From the NCBI RefSeq assembly GCF_012396125.1, contig NZ_JAAXOX010000007.1, positions 1-64,000 of the forward strand: a DNA stretch of 64,000 nt. The letters run 5' to 3'. Shown one piece after another: positions 8,432 through 15,727 of this stretch (position 1 is its first letter; each line of letters begins with the position of its first letter). The notes beneath the pieces are model-generated. The model searched no databases, had not been told where the DNA came from, and was given only the letters and a program-made list of their open reading frames with translations. The stretch comes from Cellulomonas denverensis (lineage in GTDB: Bacteria; Actinomycetota; Actinomycetes; Actinomycetales; Cellulomonadaceae). A program made the translations under genes and the position numbers.

Positions 8432-8700
8432 TGGACACCTCCGCGGTCCTGGACATCGGCCTGGACGCGCTGATCGTCGCCGCCAAGCTGTGCGCCCCGG
8501 TGCTCATCACCGCCCTGGTGATCGGCTTCGCGGTGTCGCTGGTGCAGTCGGTCACCCAGATCCAGGAGGTCACGCTCTCCTTCGTGCCCAAGGCGATCGG
8601 TGCCGCGGTGGCGCTGCTGGTCTGCGGGCACTGGATGATCGCCGAGCTGGTCAGCTTCACCAGCCAGCTGTTCGGCCGGATCCCGGAGCTGCTGGGCTGA
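8431..8700 (+). CDS. fliQ: Flagellar export gate protein FliQ
   Basis: 89 residues, the usual FliQ length, with two hydrophobic helices and the family motif (FAVSLVQSVTQIQEVTLSFV, then PKAI). It is a helical-hairpin subunit packed around the FliP/FliR core. The ATG at 8431 is part of a TGATG overlap with fliP, and the stop forms another with fliR, giving tight coupling of the three gate genes. Confidence 0.93.
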   Translation: MDTSAVLDIGLDALIVAAKLCAPVLITALVIGFAVSLVQSVTQIQEVTLSFVPKAIGAAVALLVCGHWMIAELVSFTSQLFGRIPELLG

Positions 8701-9458
8701 TGGACGTCACGCTGCCGCTGGCCACCGTGCAGACCGCCATGCTCGCCGGGGTGCGGTTCGCCGCCTTCCTGGTGATCGCCCCGCCGTTCGCGCACCGCGG
8801 CATCCCGGGCCGGATCAAGGCGATGCTGTCGGTCGGGCTGGCGCTGGCGGTGCTGCCCCGGCTGGAGCAGCACGAGATCGTCTCCACCGGCCAGTTCCTC
8901 GGCGAGCTGGTCATGCAGGTGGTGATCGGCGGCGCGCTGGGCTTCCTGGTGTCGCTGGTGTTCAGTGCGGTGCAGGCCGCCGGTGGGCTGATCGACCTGT
9001 TCGGCGGGTTCCAGCTCGCCCAGGCCTTCGACCCGATGAACATGACCGCCGGTGCGCAGTTCGCCAAGCTCTACCAGTGGACGGCGCTGGCCCTGCTGTT
9101 CGCCTCCGGCGGGTACGGGGTGCTGATCGCCGGGATGGCCCGCTCCTTCGACGCGCTGCCGCTCGGCGCCTCGCTCGACCTGGCGCAGATGGCCTCGGCG
9201 GTGACCTCCGGCATCGGGCAGATGTTCCTGGCCGCGCTGCAGATCGCCGGTCCGCTGCTCGCGGTGCTCTTCCTCACCGACGTCGGGCTGGGGCTGCTGA
9301 CCCGGGTGTCGCCGGCCCTGAACGCCTTCGCGCTCGGCTTCCCGCTGAAGATCTTGATGACGGTCACCTTCGCCGGCTTCGTGTACCTGGCGATGCCGGG
9401 CGTGATCAACGGCCTGGCGACCGACGCGGTCGACTCCCTGCTGGGGGTGGCGTCGTAG
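8700..9458 (+). CDS. fliR: Flagellar export gate protein FliR
   Basis: 252 residues and strongly hydrophobic with about six predicted membrane segments. Family features include FAAFLVIAPPFAHRGIPGRI near the N terminus and GGLIDLFGGFQLAQAFDPMN in the middle. FliR completes the FliP5Q4R1-type export core. ATG 8700 overlaps the fliQ stop; its own TAG overlaps the flhB GTG. Confidence 0.92.
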   Translation: MDVTLPLATVQTAMLAGVRFAAFLVIAPPFAHRGIPGRIKAMLSVGLALAVLPRLEQHEIVSTGQFLGELVMQVVIGGALGFLVSLVFSAVQAAGGLIDLFGGFQLAQAFDPMNMTAGAQFAKLYQWTALALLFASGGYGVLIAGMARSFDALPLGASLDLAQMASAVTSGIGQMFLAALQIAGPLLAVLFLTDVGLGLLTRVSPALNAFALGFPLKILMTVTFAGFVYLAMPGVINGLATDAVDSLLGVAS

Positions 9459-10618
9459 TGGCCGGCAACGAGTCCGGGGAGAAGACCGAGAAGGCCTCCG
9501 CCCAGCGGATGAAGGAGGTGCACAAGGAGGGCAAGCTCTCCCGGTCCACCGACCTGTCCGCCTGGATCGGCCTGGCCGCCGCCGCGATCACGCTGCCGAT
9601 GGTGGCGGGCAGTGCGGCGGACGCGGCCCGGGACCAGATGTCCGCCGTGGCCGACGCGATCGCCGACCCGGACGCCGGCACCGTCACCCAGCTGCTGTTC
9701 GACGGGATGGGCACGATCGTCGGCACTCTGACCCCGATGTTCGCCGTCGTGGTGCTGGCGGTGCTGATCACCGCGGTCGCGCAGGGCGGCGTGCACGTGA
9801 AGAAGTTCAAGCCGCAGACCCAGCAGTTCAACCCGGTGAACGGGATGAAGCGGCTGTTCGGCAAGCAGTCCTGGTGGGAGGGCCTGAAGACCCTGATGAA
9901 GACCGCCGTGGTCGGGGTGGTGCTCTACACCGTGGTCCAGGGCCTGCTGCCCAAGCTGATGGTCTCCGGCACCATCCCGCTGCCGCACATCCTCGGGGTG
10001 GCCGGGGACGGGGTCACCCAGTTGCTCCGGCTCGGCATCGCCGCCGGTGTGCTGCTGGCCGTCATCGACGTGATCGTGGTGATGCGCCGCAACCGCCAGC
10101 ACACCCGGATGTCGAAGCAGGAGCTCAAGGAGGAGAACAAGCGCACCGAGGGCGACCCGCACGTCAAGGGCGCGATCCGGTCCAAGCAGATGGCGATGTC
10201 CCGCAACCGGATGATGGCCGCCGTGGCCGACGCCGACGTGGTGATCGTCAACCCCACCCACGTCGCCGTCGCGCTGCGCTACCAGCCCGGTACCGGTGCG
10301 CCCCGGCTGACCGCCAAGGGTGCCGGCGCGGTCGCCGCCCGGATCCGCGAGCGGGCCCAGGAGGCGCACGTGCCGATGATCGAGGACATCCCGCTGGCCC
10401 GGGCGTTGCACGCCGCCTGCGAGGTCGACCAGGAGATCCCGGCCTACCTGTTCACCGCGGTGGCCCGGGTGCTCGCCTTCGTCATGCAGCTCAAGCGCCG
10501 CGGTGCGGCGATGGGCAAACACGTCATCCCGGGCGGCTCGGTCGCCCCCGACGACGTCCCGACCACTCCCGCGGCCGCCCGCAAGGCCCTCCGCGACGCC
10601 GCCACGACTGCCGCCTGA
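9458..10618 (+). CDS. flhB: Flagellar export switch protein FlhB
   Basis: 386 residues. N-terminal basic segment (EKTEKASAQRMKEVHKEGKL), four membrane helices, and the cytoplasmic domain with the autocleavage motif NPTH (Asn at residue 265; VIVNPTHVAVALRY). Cleavage between N and P changes export from rod/hook to filament substrates in response to FliK, whose 3' end opens this window. GTG 9458 overlaps the fliR stop (TAGTG). Catalytic and flanking residues are intact. Confidence 0.93.
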   Translation: MAGNESGEKTEKASAQRMKEVHKEGKLSRSTDLSAWIGLAAAAITLPMVAGSAADAARDQMSAVADAIADPDAGTVTQLLFDGMGTIVGTLTPMFAVVVLAVLITAVAQGGVHVKKFKPQTQQFNPVNGMKRLFGKQSWWEGLKTLMKTAVVGVVLYTVVQGLLPKLMVSGTIPLPHILGVAGDGVTQLLRLGIAAGVLLAVIDVIVVMRRNRQHTRMSKQELKEENKRTEGDPHVKGAIRSKQMAMSRNRMMAAVADADVVIVNPTHVAVALRYQPGTGAPRLTAKGAGAVAARIRERAQEAHVPMIEDIPLARALHAACEVDQEIPAYLFTAVARVLAFVMQLKRRGAAMGKHVIPGGSVAPDDVPTTPAAARKALRDAATTAA

Positions 10619-10629
10619 AGGAACCCGCG

Positions 10630-12702
10630 ATGAAGAACCGGTCGATCTCCCAGCTCGCCGTCCCGGTGGGCGTGGTCGGCATCGTCCTGCTGCTGGTGGT
10701 GCCGCTGCCCGCCGCGCTGCTGGACGTGCTGATCGCGATCAACATCACCGCCTCCCTGGTGATCCTGCTGACCGCGATGTACGTCAAGCGACCCCTGGAC
10801 TTCAGCGTCTTCCCCTCGCTGATCCTGGTGTTCACCCTGTTCCGGCTCGGGCTGAACGTCGCCTCCACCCGGCTGGTGCTGCGGGACGGCTTCGCCGGAC
10901 AGGTGATCGACGCGTTCGGGCACTTCGTGGTCGGCGGGTCGCTGGTGATCGGGCTGGTGATCTTCCTGATCCTGGTGGTCATCCAGTTCGTGGTGATCAC
11001 CAACGGTGCCGGCCGGGTCGCCGAGGTGGGCGCCCGCTTCACCCTGGACGCGATGCCCGGCAAGCAGATGGCGATCGACGCCGACCTGAACTCCGGGCTG
11101 ATCGACGAGGACACCGCCCGCAAGCGCCGCGCCGACGTCGCCGCCGAGGCCGACTTCTACGGCGCGATGGACGGTGGGTCCAAGTTCGTCAAGGGCGACG
11201 CGATCGCCGGCATCGTGATCACGCTGATCAACCTGATCGGTGGCTTCGTGATCGGCATGGTCCAGATGGGCCTGACCATCAACGAGTCGCTGGAGAAGTT
11301 CTCCCTGCTGACCATCGGCGACGGCCTGGTCACCCAGATCCCCGCGCTGCTGCTGTCGGTGTCCACCGGCATCGTGGTCACCCGGGCCACCGCCGAGGGC
11401 GACATGGGCACCGCGGCGTCCAAGCAGCTGATGCAGTCCCAGTCGGCGCTGATGATCGCCGGCTGCGGGGCGATCGCGCTGGCCCTGCTGCCGTCGATGC
11501 CCAAGCTGCCGTTCGTGCTGGTCGGCGCCTCGCTGATCGTGATGGCGCAGCGGGTCAAGGCCGGGCAGAAGAAGGAGGCGGCCGCGGCGGAACAGGCGGC
11601 GCAGCTCACCGCGACCGCCGCCCCGGCCAGCGCGGACACCCCGGAGGCCCTGATCGAGCAGATGCGGGTGCACGCCCTGGAGATCCTGCTCGCCCCCGAC
11701 CTGGTCGACCTGGTCGGCAACGGCCCGGACCAGGACCTGCTGCACCGGGTCCGCGGGCTGCGCCGCAAGATCGCGATGGAGCTGGGCATCGTCGTCCCGC
11801 CGGTCCGCACCCGGGACTCGGTGGACCTGCCGCGCTCGACCTACGTGGTGCGGATCTCCGGCGTCGAGGTCGGCCGGGGCGAGACGCCCTCCGGGAAGGT
11901 GCTGGCGCTGGGCGACGACCTGGCCGCACTGCCCGGGCAGACCACGGTCGAGCCGGTGTTCGGCCTGCCCGGCAAGTGGGTGCCCGCCGAACTGCGGCAC
12001 GCCGCGGAGATGTCCGGCGCCACCGTGGTCGACCGGGTCTCGGTGCTGATCACCCACCTGGGCGCGATCATCACCCGCAACGCCCCCAGGCTGCTCGGCC
12101 GGGAGGACGTCCGGGTGCTCACCGAGGGGGTCAAGCAGGTCAACCCCTCGGTCGTCGACGAACTGATCCCCGGCCTGCTGTCCCTCGGCGAGGTGCAGCG
12201 GGTGCTGCAGGGCCTGCTGGCCGAAGAGGTGCCGATCCGCGACCTCGGCCGGATCTACGAGGCGCTCACCCTGCGCGCCAAGGTGTCCACCGACCCGGAG
12301 GGCCTGATCGAGGCCGCCCGTGGTGCGCTCGGCCCGGCACTGGCCGCCCAGTACGCCTCCGACGGCGTGCTGCGGGTGCTCACCCTCGACCCGGTGTGGG
12401 AGCAGCAGCTGGTCGAGGCGCTGCGGCCCTCCGACAGCGGCGTGCAGATCGTCACCGACCCGAGCCGGCTGGAGGCGATGCTCGAACGCCTGCGCCTTGC
12501 GGTCGCCGAGGCCGAGGCCAGCGGGCGCACCGTCGTCCTGGTCTGCGCCCCCGCCCTGCGCCCGGCGCTGCACAAGGTGATGCTGCTCGGCGGCCCCGGC
12601 ACCGAGCGGCTCGCCGTGCTCTCCTACTCCGAGGTCACCGGTGGTGGCGTCCAGATCGAGACGGTCGGGACGGTGAGCGGTGCCCACGCGATTGCTGCTT
12701 GA
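10630..12702 (+). CDS. flhA: Flagellar export protein FlhA
   Basis: 690 residues, the normal FlhA length. About eight N-terminal membrane helices hold the FHIPEP signature region (RFTLDAMPGKQMAIDADLN near residue 136) with conserved charged residues that couple export to proton flow. A large cytoplasmic docking domain follows from about residue 330. The ATG at 10630 has GAAGGAACC just upstream across the flhB stop. It overlaps flhF by 23 nt. No frame damage seen. Confidence 0.94.
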   Translation: MKNRSISQLAVPVGVVGIVLLLVVPLPAALLDVLIAINITASLVILLTAMYVKRPLDFSVFPSLILVFTLFRLGLNVASTRLVLRDGFAGQVIDAFGHFVVGGSLVIGLVIFLILVVIQFVVITNGAGRVAEVGARFTLDAMPGKQMAIDADLNSGLIDEDTARKRRADVAAEADFYGAMDGGSKFVKGDAIAGIVITLINLIGGFVIGMVQMGLTINESLEKFSLLTIGDGLVTQIPALLLSVSTGIVVTRATAEGDMGTAASKQLMQSQSALMIAGCGAIALALLPSMPKLPFVLVGASLIVMAQRVKAGQKKEAAAAEQAAQLTATAAPASADTPEALIEQMRVHALEILLAPDLVDLVGNGPDQDLLHRVRGLRRKIAMELGIVVPPVRTRDSVDLPRSTYVVRISGVEVGRGETPSGKVLALGDDLAALPGQTTVEPVFGLPGKWVPAELRHAAEMSGATVVDRVSVLITHLGAIITRNAPRLLGREDVRVLTEGVKQVNPSVVDELIPGLLSLGEVQRVLQGLLAEEVPIRDLGRIYEALTLRAKVSTDPEGLIEAARGALGPALAAQYASDGVLRVLTLDPVWEQQLVEALRPSDSGVQIVTDPSRLEAMLERLRLAVAEAEASGRTVVLVCAPALRPALHKVMLLGGPGTERLAVLSYSEVTGGGVQIETVGTVSGAHAIAA

Positions 12703-14149
12703 GGGCTCCGACCTGGCCGAACTCATGGCCCAGGTCCGCGCCGAGTTCGGGCCGGCCGCCCGGATCGTCCGTGCCGAACGGGTGCGCACCGGGGGACTGG
12801 CCGGGTTCTTCGCCCGCGAGCGCTACGAGCTGACCATCGACGTCCCCGACGCCCCGGTCACCACCACCCCCAGCCTGCGCGCCCGCCGTGCCGCCCTCGC
12901 CGGCCGGACCGGCGCCCCCGCCCTGTCCGGGATGGACGCCCTGCTGGCCGCCGCCGACGCCGCCGACGGTGCCCCCGCCCTGGCCGCCGTCCCCAGCCAG
13001 GCCGGCCCCGACGACGCGCCCCGGGTCTCCACCGGCGAGGCCGCCTTCGCCGACCTGCTGGACCAGATGCGCGCGCTGTCCGGCCTGCCGCCGGAGGACC
13101 GGGTGGTGGAGGGGGAGGACCTCGGCGCCTACGACGCGCGGGGGCGGACCGGGGGTGCGGGGGCGGTTGCCGGTGCGCCGGGTGCGGGGGCGGTTGCCGG
13201 TGCGCCCCTCGCCGACGCGGGGCCCAGCGGTTGGCCCGCCCCGGACTCGGGGTCCGACGGATTGCCTGCCCCGGACGCGGGGCCCAGCGGTTGGCCCGAC
13301 TCGGCCTCGGGGCCCGCCGGTTCGCCTGCCCTGGACGCGGGGCCCACCGGTTGGCCCAACCCGGCCTCGGTGCCCAACGGCTCGCCCGAGCGTGACCCGG
13401 GCACTGCCGGTGCTTTCGAGCGTGACCCGGGGTCCGCGTCCGCCCCCGATCGCGACCGCTGGACCACGGGCTCCGCCGGTCCGGATCCGGCACCCCCCAC
13501 CGGCCCGGTCACGCGGCACCACCTGGCCGACCTCGGTGTGCCCGCCCACCTGCTCACGATCGTCGGCGACGGCCCGGTGCAGTTGTCCCGGCTGCTCGCC
13601 GCCGTACCGCCCGCTCCGCCGCTGCCCCGCGACCCCGGCAGCGTCCTGGTCGTCGCCGGTCTGCCCGAGGACGCCCTCCGGGTCGCCGAGCTGCTGGTCC
13701 TGCGGCACACCTCCGGCGGCGCCGTCGTCCGGGCCGGTGACCTGGACGCCCCCGCCGCCCGCCGGCTCGCCACCCCTGCCGTCGCCGCCCGCTGGCGCAC
13801 CCAGCTCGATCCCGGCGCCGACCTCACCGTGGTCGCCGTCGGCGCCACGCCCGGGCGCTCCCGCGAGTCCGCCGCCGCCGAGCTGATCGCCGCCCTCGAC
13901 CCCACCCAGGTCTGGGCCGTGGCCGACGCGCGCTCCAAGCCCCGCGACTGCACCCGCTGGCTCGGTGCGGTCGGCGCCCACCGCCGGATCGACGCCCTCG
14001 CCGTCACCGGCCTGTTCGACACCAGCGAGCCCGGCACCGTCCTCGGCCTGCCGGTCCCGGTCGCCTGGATCGACGGTGTGCCCGCCTCCCGGATGGCCTG
14101 GGCCGCCGCCCTCGGCGAACACCTCCCCGAGGGCACCGACTGGGGCTGA
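12680..14149 (+). CDS. flhF: FlhF-like protein with degenerate GTPase domain
   Basis: 489 residues from GTG 12680. The N terminus fits FlhF (a region like LMAQVRAEFGPAARIVRAER, as in the FlhF B-domain start), and the C terminus aligns by eye with the SRP-type GTPase fold. However, the P-loop GxxGxGKT is replaced by VVAGLPEDALRVAELL (about 321-336) and the TKLDE motif by TGLFDTSEPG (about 442). GTP binding is therefore unlikely. FlhF normally sets flagellar position and number. A Gly/Pro/Ser linker with 20-residue repeats lies at about 181-240. Assigned from position after flhA plus residual similarity. Confidence 0.65.
   Translation: MPTRLLLEGSDLAELMAQVRAEFGPAARIVRAERVRTGGLAGFFARERYELTIDVPDAPVTTTPSLRARRAALAGRTGAPALSGMDALLAAADAADGAPALAAVPSQAGPDDAPRVSTGEAAFADLLDQMRALSGLPPEDRVVEGEDLGAYDARGRTGGAGAVAGAPGAGAVAGAPLADAGPSGWPAPDSGSDGLPAPDAGPSGWPDSASGPAGSPALDAGPTGWPNPASVPNGSPERDPGTAGAFERDPGSASAPDRDRWTTGSAGPDPAPPTGPVTRHHLADLGVPAHLLTIVGDGPVQLSRLLAAVPPAPPLPRDPGSVLVVAGLPEDALRVAELLVLRHTSGGAVVRAGDLDAPAARRLATPAVAARWRTQLDPGADLTVVAVGATPGRSRESAAAELIAALDPTQVWAVADARSKPRDCTRWLGAVGAHRRIDALAVTGLFDTSEPGTVLGLPVPVAWIDGVPASRMAWAAALGEHLPEGTDWG
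13220..13399 (+). repeat. 60-bp tandem repeat, three copies, inside flhF
   Basis: Copies begin at 13220, 13280 and 13340. Each encodes a 20-residue Gly/Pro/Ser unit starting GPSGWP or GPTGWP. Copies are diverged by several substitutions but keep exact length, so the repeat expanded in frame. Weaker related sequence continues to about 13460. Confidence 0.8.
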
Positions 14150-14408
14150 CCGGCCCCGCCTCGGCCCCGCCCGAGTCGCGCGCCCCGCCTGCCCCGCAGC
14201 CCGACGCTCACCGCCCACGCCGCACCGCGTCGCCTGGCCCGGCCGGTGCCGAGCCCGCGCCGCGCTGCCCGGCCAGGCCGGTGCCGCAGACGGCCCAGGC
14301 CGGGCCGAGCCTCTGCGCCGCGTCGCACGCCCCGGGCTGGCCCGAGCGACCCGCACCGCGCCGCCCCGTCGCGGCTGCCGCCGGACCCGCCTGCGGACCC
14401 TGCGTCAG

Positions 14409-14467
14409 CCGAGAGTGCACGAATGCACGCCTCCCGGGCTCTGAGGCGTGCATTTGTGCACTCTCGG
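14409..14467. repeat. Long inverted repeat (copy 1)
   Basis: 25-bp arms (14409-14433 and 14443-14467) with a 9-nt loop CCGGGCTCT and one G-T type mismatch. The arm reads CCGAGAGTGCACGAATGCAC followed by GCCTC. No U-tract follows. Could be a REP-like element, a transcription terminator for the flagellar cluster, or a protein site. Confidence 0.8.
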
Positions 14468-14603
14468 CGCAGCGGCCCCGCGGACAGCCAGGGCCGGGCT
14501 GAGCGTCCAGTCCCGCGCCGCCCGCCCGGGGTTGGCCCGAGCGTCCCGCCCCGCGCCGCCCCGTCGCGCCTGCCGCAGGACCCGCCTGCGGACCCCGCGT
14601 CGA

Positions 14604-14662
14604 CCGAGAGTGCACGAATGCACGTCTCCCGGGCTCTGAGGCGTGCATTCGTGCTCTCTCGG
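14604..14662. repeat. Long inverted repeat (copy 2)
   Basis: Same hairpin as at 14409, 195 nt downstream, with 25-bp arms (14604-14628, 14638-14662) and the identical 9-nt loop. Two arm positions differ, one of them wobble-compatible. Base changes relative to copy 1 largely preserve pairing. Confidence 0.8.
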
Positions 14663-14759
14663 CGCAGTGACGCCGCGGACGGCCCGCTGGGCCGGGTGAT
14701 CGTGGCGGGTGAACGGCCGCGCGGCGGTTCGGCGCGGTGATTCGGGCGACTTGGGCGGG

Positions 14760-14772
14760 TAGGGTCGGCGGC
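14760..14772 (+). promoter_or_regulatory. -10 element of leaderless csrA
   Basis: TAGGGT at 14760-14765 followed by 7 nt and the csrA ATG, so transcription would start at the start codon. No Shine-Dalgarno is seen. The -35 is not clear. Confidence 0.5.
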
Positions 14773-15174
14773 ATGCTGGTGCTGAGCAGGCGGGTCGGGG
14801 AGCGACTCGTGATCGGAGACGACATCGTCGTGACCGTGATCGAGGTCCGCAGCGACGGGGTCCGCCTGGGGATCGACGCCCCCCGCTCGGTCGCCGTGCA
14901 CCGCGCCGAGGTCCTGGAGGCCGTCACCGCCGCCAACGTCGCCGCCAGCTCGGCCGACGACGACGATGCCGAGTCGCTGCGCACGCTCCTCGCGCCCCGC
15001 CCGGCGGACGGCAGCTCGGCCGACCAGCAGGTCCCGGCCGACCGCAGTGCTGCCGATCAGCGTGATTCGACGGTTGCGGCTCCGGCCGAGGAGCCCGCCC
15101 CGGAGGCACGGACAGCCAGTGCCGAGCCTTCCCGCGGCTCCCGCCCGGTCCCGCGCCCCCGCCCGCGTGCCTGA
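14773..15174 (+). CDS. csrA: Carbon storage regulator CsrA with long C-terminal tail
   Basis: 133 residues. Residues 1-50 are a textbook CsrA (MLVLSRRVGERLVIGDDIVV, then VRLGIDAPRSVAVHRAEV), including the RNA-contact residues near the N terminus and the R of VHRAEV. CsrA represses translation by binding GGA motifs, in Gram-positives typically the flagellin leader, and is countered by FliW, which is not in this window. The tail from about 60 to 133 is Ala/Asp/Pro-rich and unusual, since CsrA is normally 60-80 residues. Start ATG 14773 gives the canonical N terminus. Confidence 0.88.
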   Translation: MLVLSRRVGERLVIGDDIVVTVIEVRSDGVRLGIDAPRSVAVHRAEVLEAVTAANVAASSADDDDAESLRTLLAPRPADGSSADQQVPADRSAADQRDSTVAAPAEEPAPEARTASAEPSRGSRPVPRPRPRA

Positions 15175-15187
15175 CCGACGGCTTCCG

Positions 15188-15227
15188 CGGGACTGCTCCG
15201 GCTCTCGCGCCTGAGCGCGCAGTCCCG
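15188..15227 (+). terminator. Possible terminator after csrA
   Basis: Arms 15188-15196 and 15219-15227 (CGGGACTGC/GCAGTCCCG) enclose a smaller inner stem. No T-run follows, so termination is a guess. Confidence 0.35.
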
Positions 15228-15466
15228 ACTCTGCGGTCGAGCCGCGCAGCCCGGTCCCCGCGGCCGACCAGCGTCGCGCCGGGAGGGCGGGCCGCGCCTC
15301 CGGCGCACGCCAGCGTGCCTGACTCGCCCGGCTCCGATTCCACGGCTGCCCCGGTCCCGCGCCCGCCCGCCTGGCTGCCGGCTCGGCGCGTGCCGGTCCA
15401 CTTGGCTGCCGGCTCGGCGCGTGCCCGTCCGACCCTCGCGCGCTGCCCGACTTCCCCGGCGCCCTC

Positions 15467-15528
15467 GTCGAGTGCGGAGTTCCTGAGGCGTTTCGGGCGG
15501 AATCGGGCTCAACTTCTCCGCATTCGAC
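15467..15528. repeat. Inverted repeat between csrA and cheA
   Basis: Arms 15467-15479 (GTCGAGTGCGGAG) and 15516-15528 (CTCCGCATTCGAC), 13 bp with one wobble-type mismatch and a 36-nt loop. It lies in the 553-nt csrA-cheA gap, which otherwise holds a 22-nt direct repeat (15373-15394 and 15404-15425) and the cheA promoter, and no convincing gene. The sequence differs from the 14409 hairpins. Confidence 0.6.
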
Positions 15529-15666
15529 GTCGGGGTCCGGGCGACCCGACCCGTGAGGACGGTGCGGCCCTGCTGCCACCGGCGGCACAGGGGGTCGGTC
15601 GCGCGCCGGGCGGTCTGCGGCGGCTCGGCTTCACCCGGGCGCGGTGCGCGCTCGGCCGCGGAAAGG

Positions 15667-15694
15667 CTCACGACCCTGCTCGCGCCGCCGATGT
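15667..15694 (+). promoter_or_regulatory. FliA/WhiG-type promoter candidate before cheA
   Basis: CTCA at 15667-15670, 16 nt, then GCCGATGT at 15687-15694. Predicted transcription start about 15701, leaving a short leader containing the cheA GGAGGAGG ribosome binding site. Confidence 0.7.
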
Positions 15695-15727
15695 GCACCC
15701 TGACGGGCAGTGCCGGAGGAGGCAGAC

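Larger units (their letters stand above)
14285..14675 (+). repeat. 195-bp direct duplication carrying a long hairpin, two copies
   Basis: Bases 14285-14480 and 14480-14675 are imperfect copies offset by exactly 195 nt; for example, the GCCCGAGCG segment recurs at 14340 and 14535. Both copies contain the same 59-nt hairpin. The 14150-14772 gap between flhF and csrA holds no convincing gene: the open frames here have abnormal composition and repeat the hairpin sequence. Confidence 0.75.

Noticed and set aside
9458..12702. Virulence type III secretion genes
   Set aside because: The FlhB/FlhA/FliPQR set lies among hook, motor and stator genes, with FliK and FliM, so it is the flagellar export system.
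14246..14740. Open frames in the flhF-csrA gap
   Set aside because: Arg/Pro-rich composition, contain both hairpin copies as a repeated peptide (ARMHASRALRRAFVHSRRS type), no start signals; explained by the 195-bp duplication.
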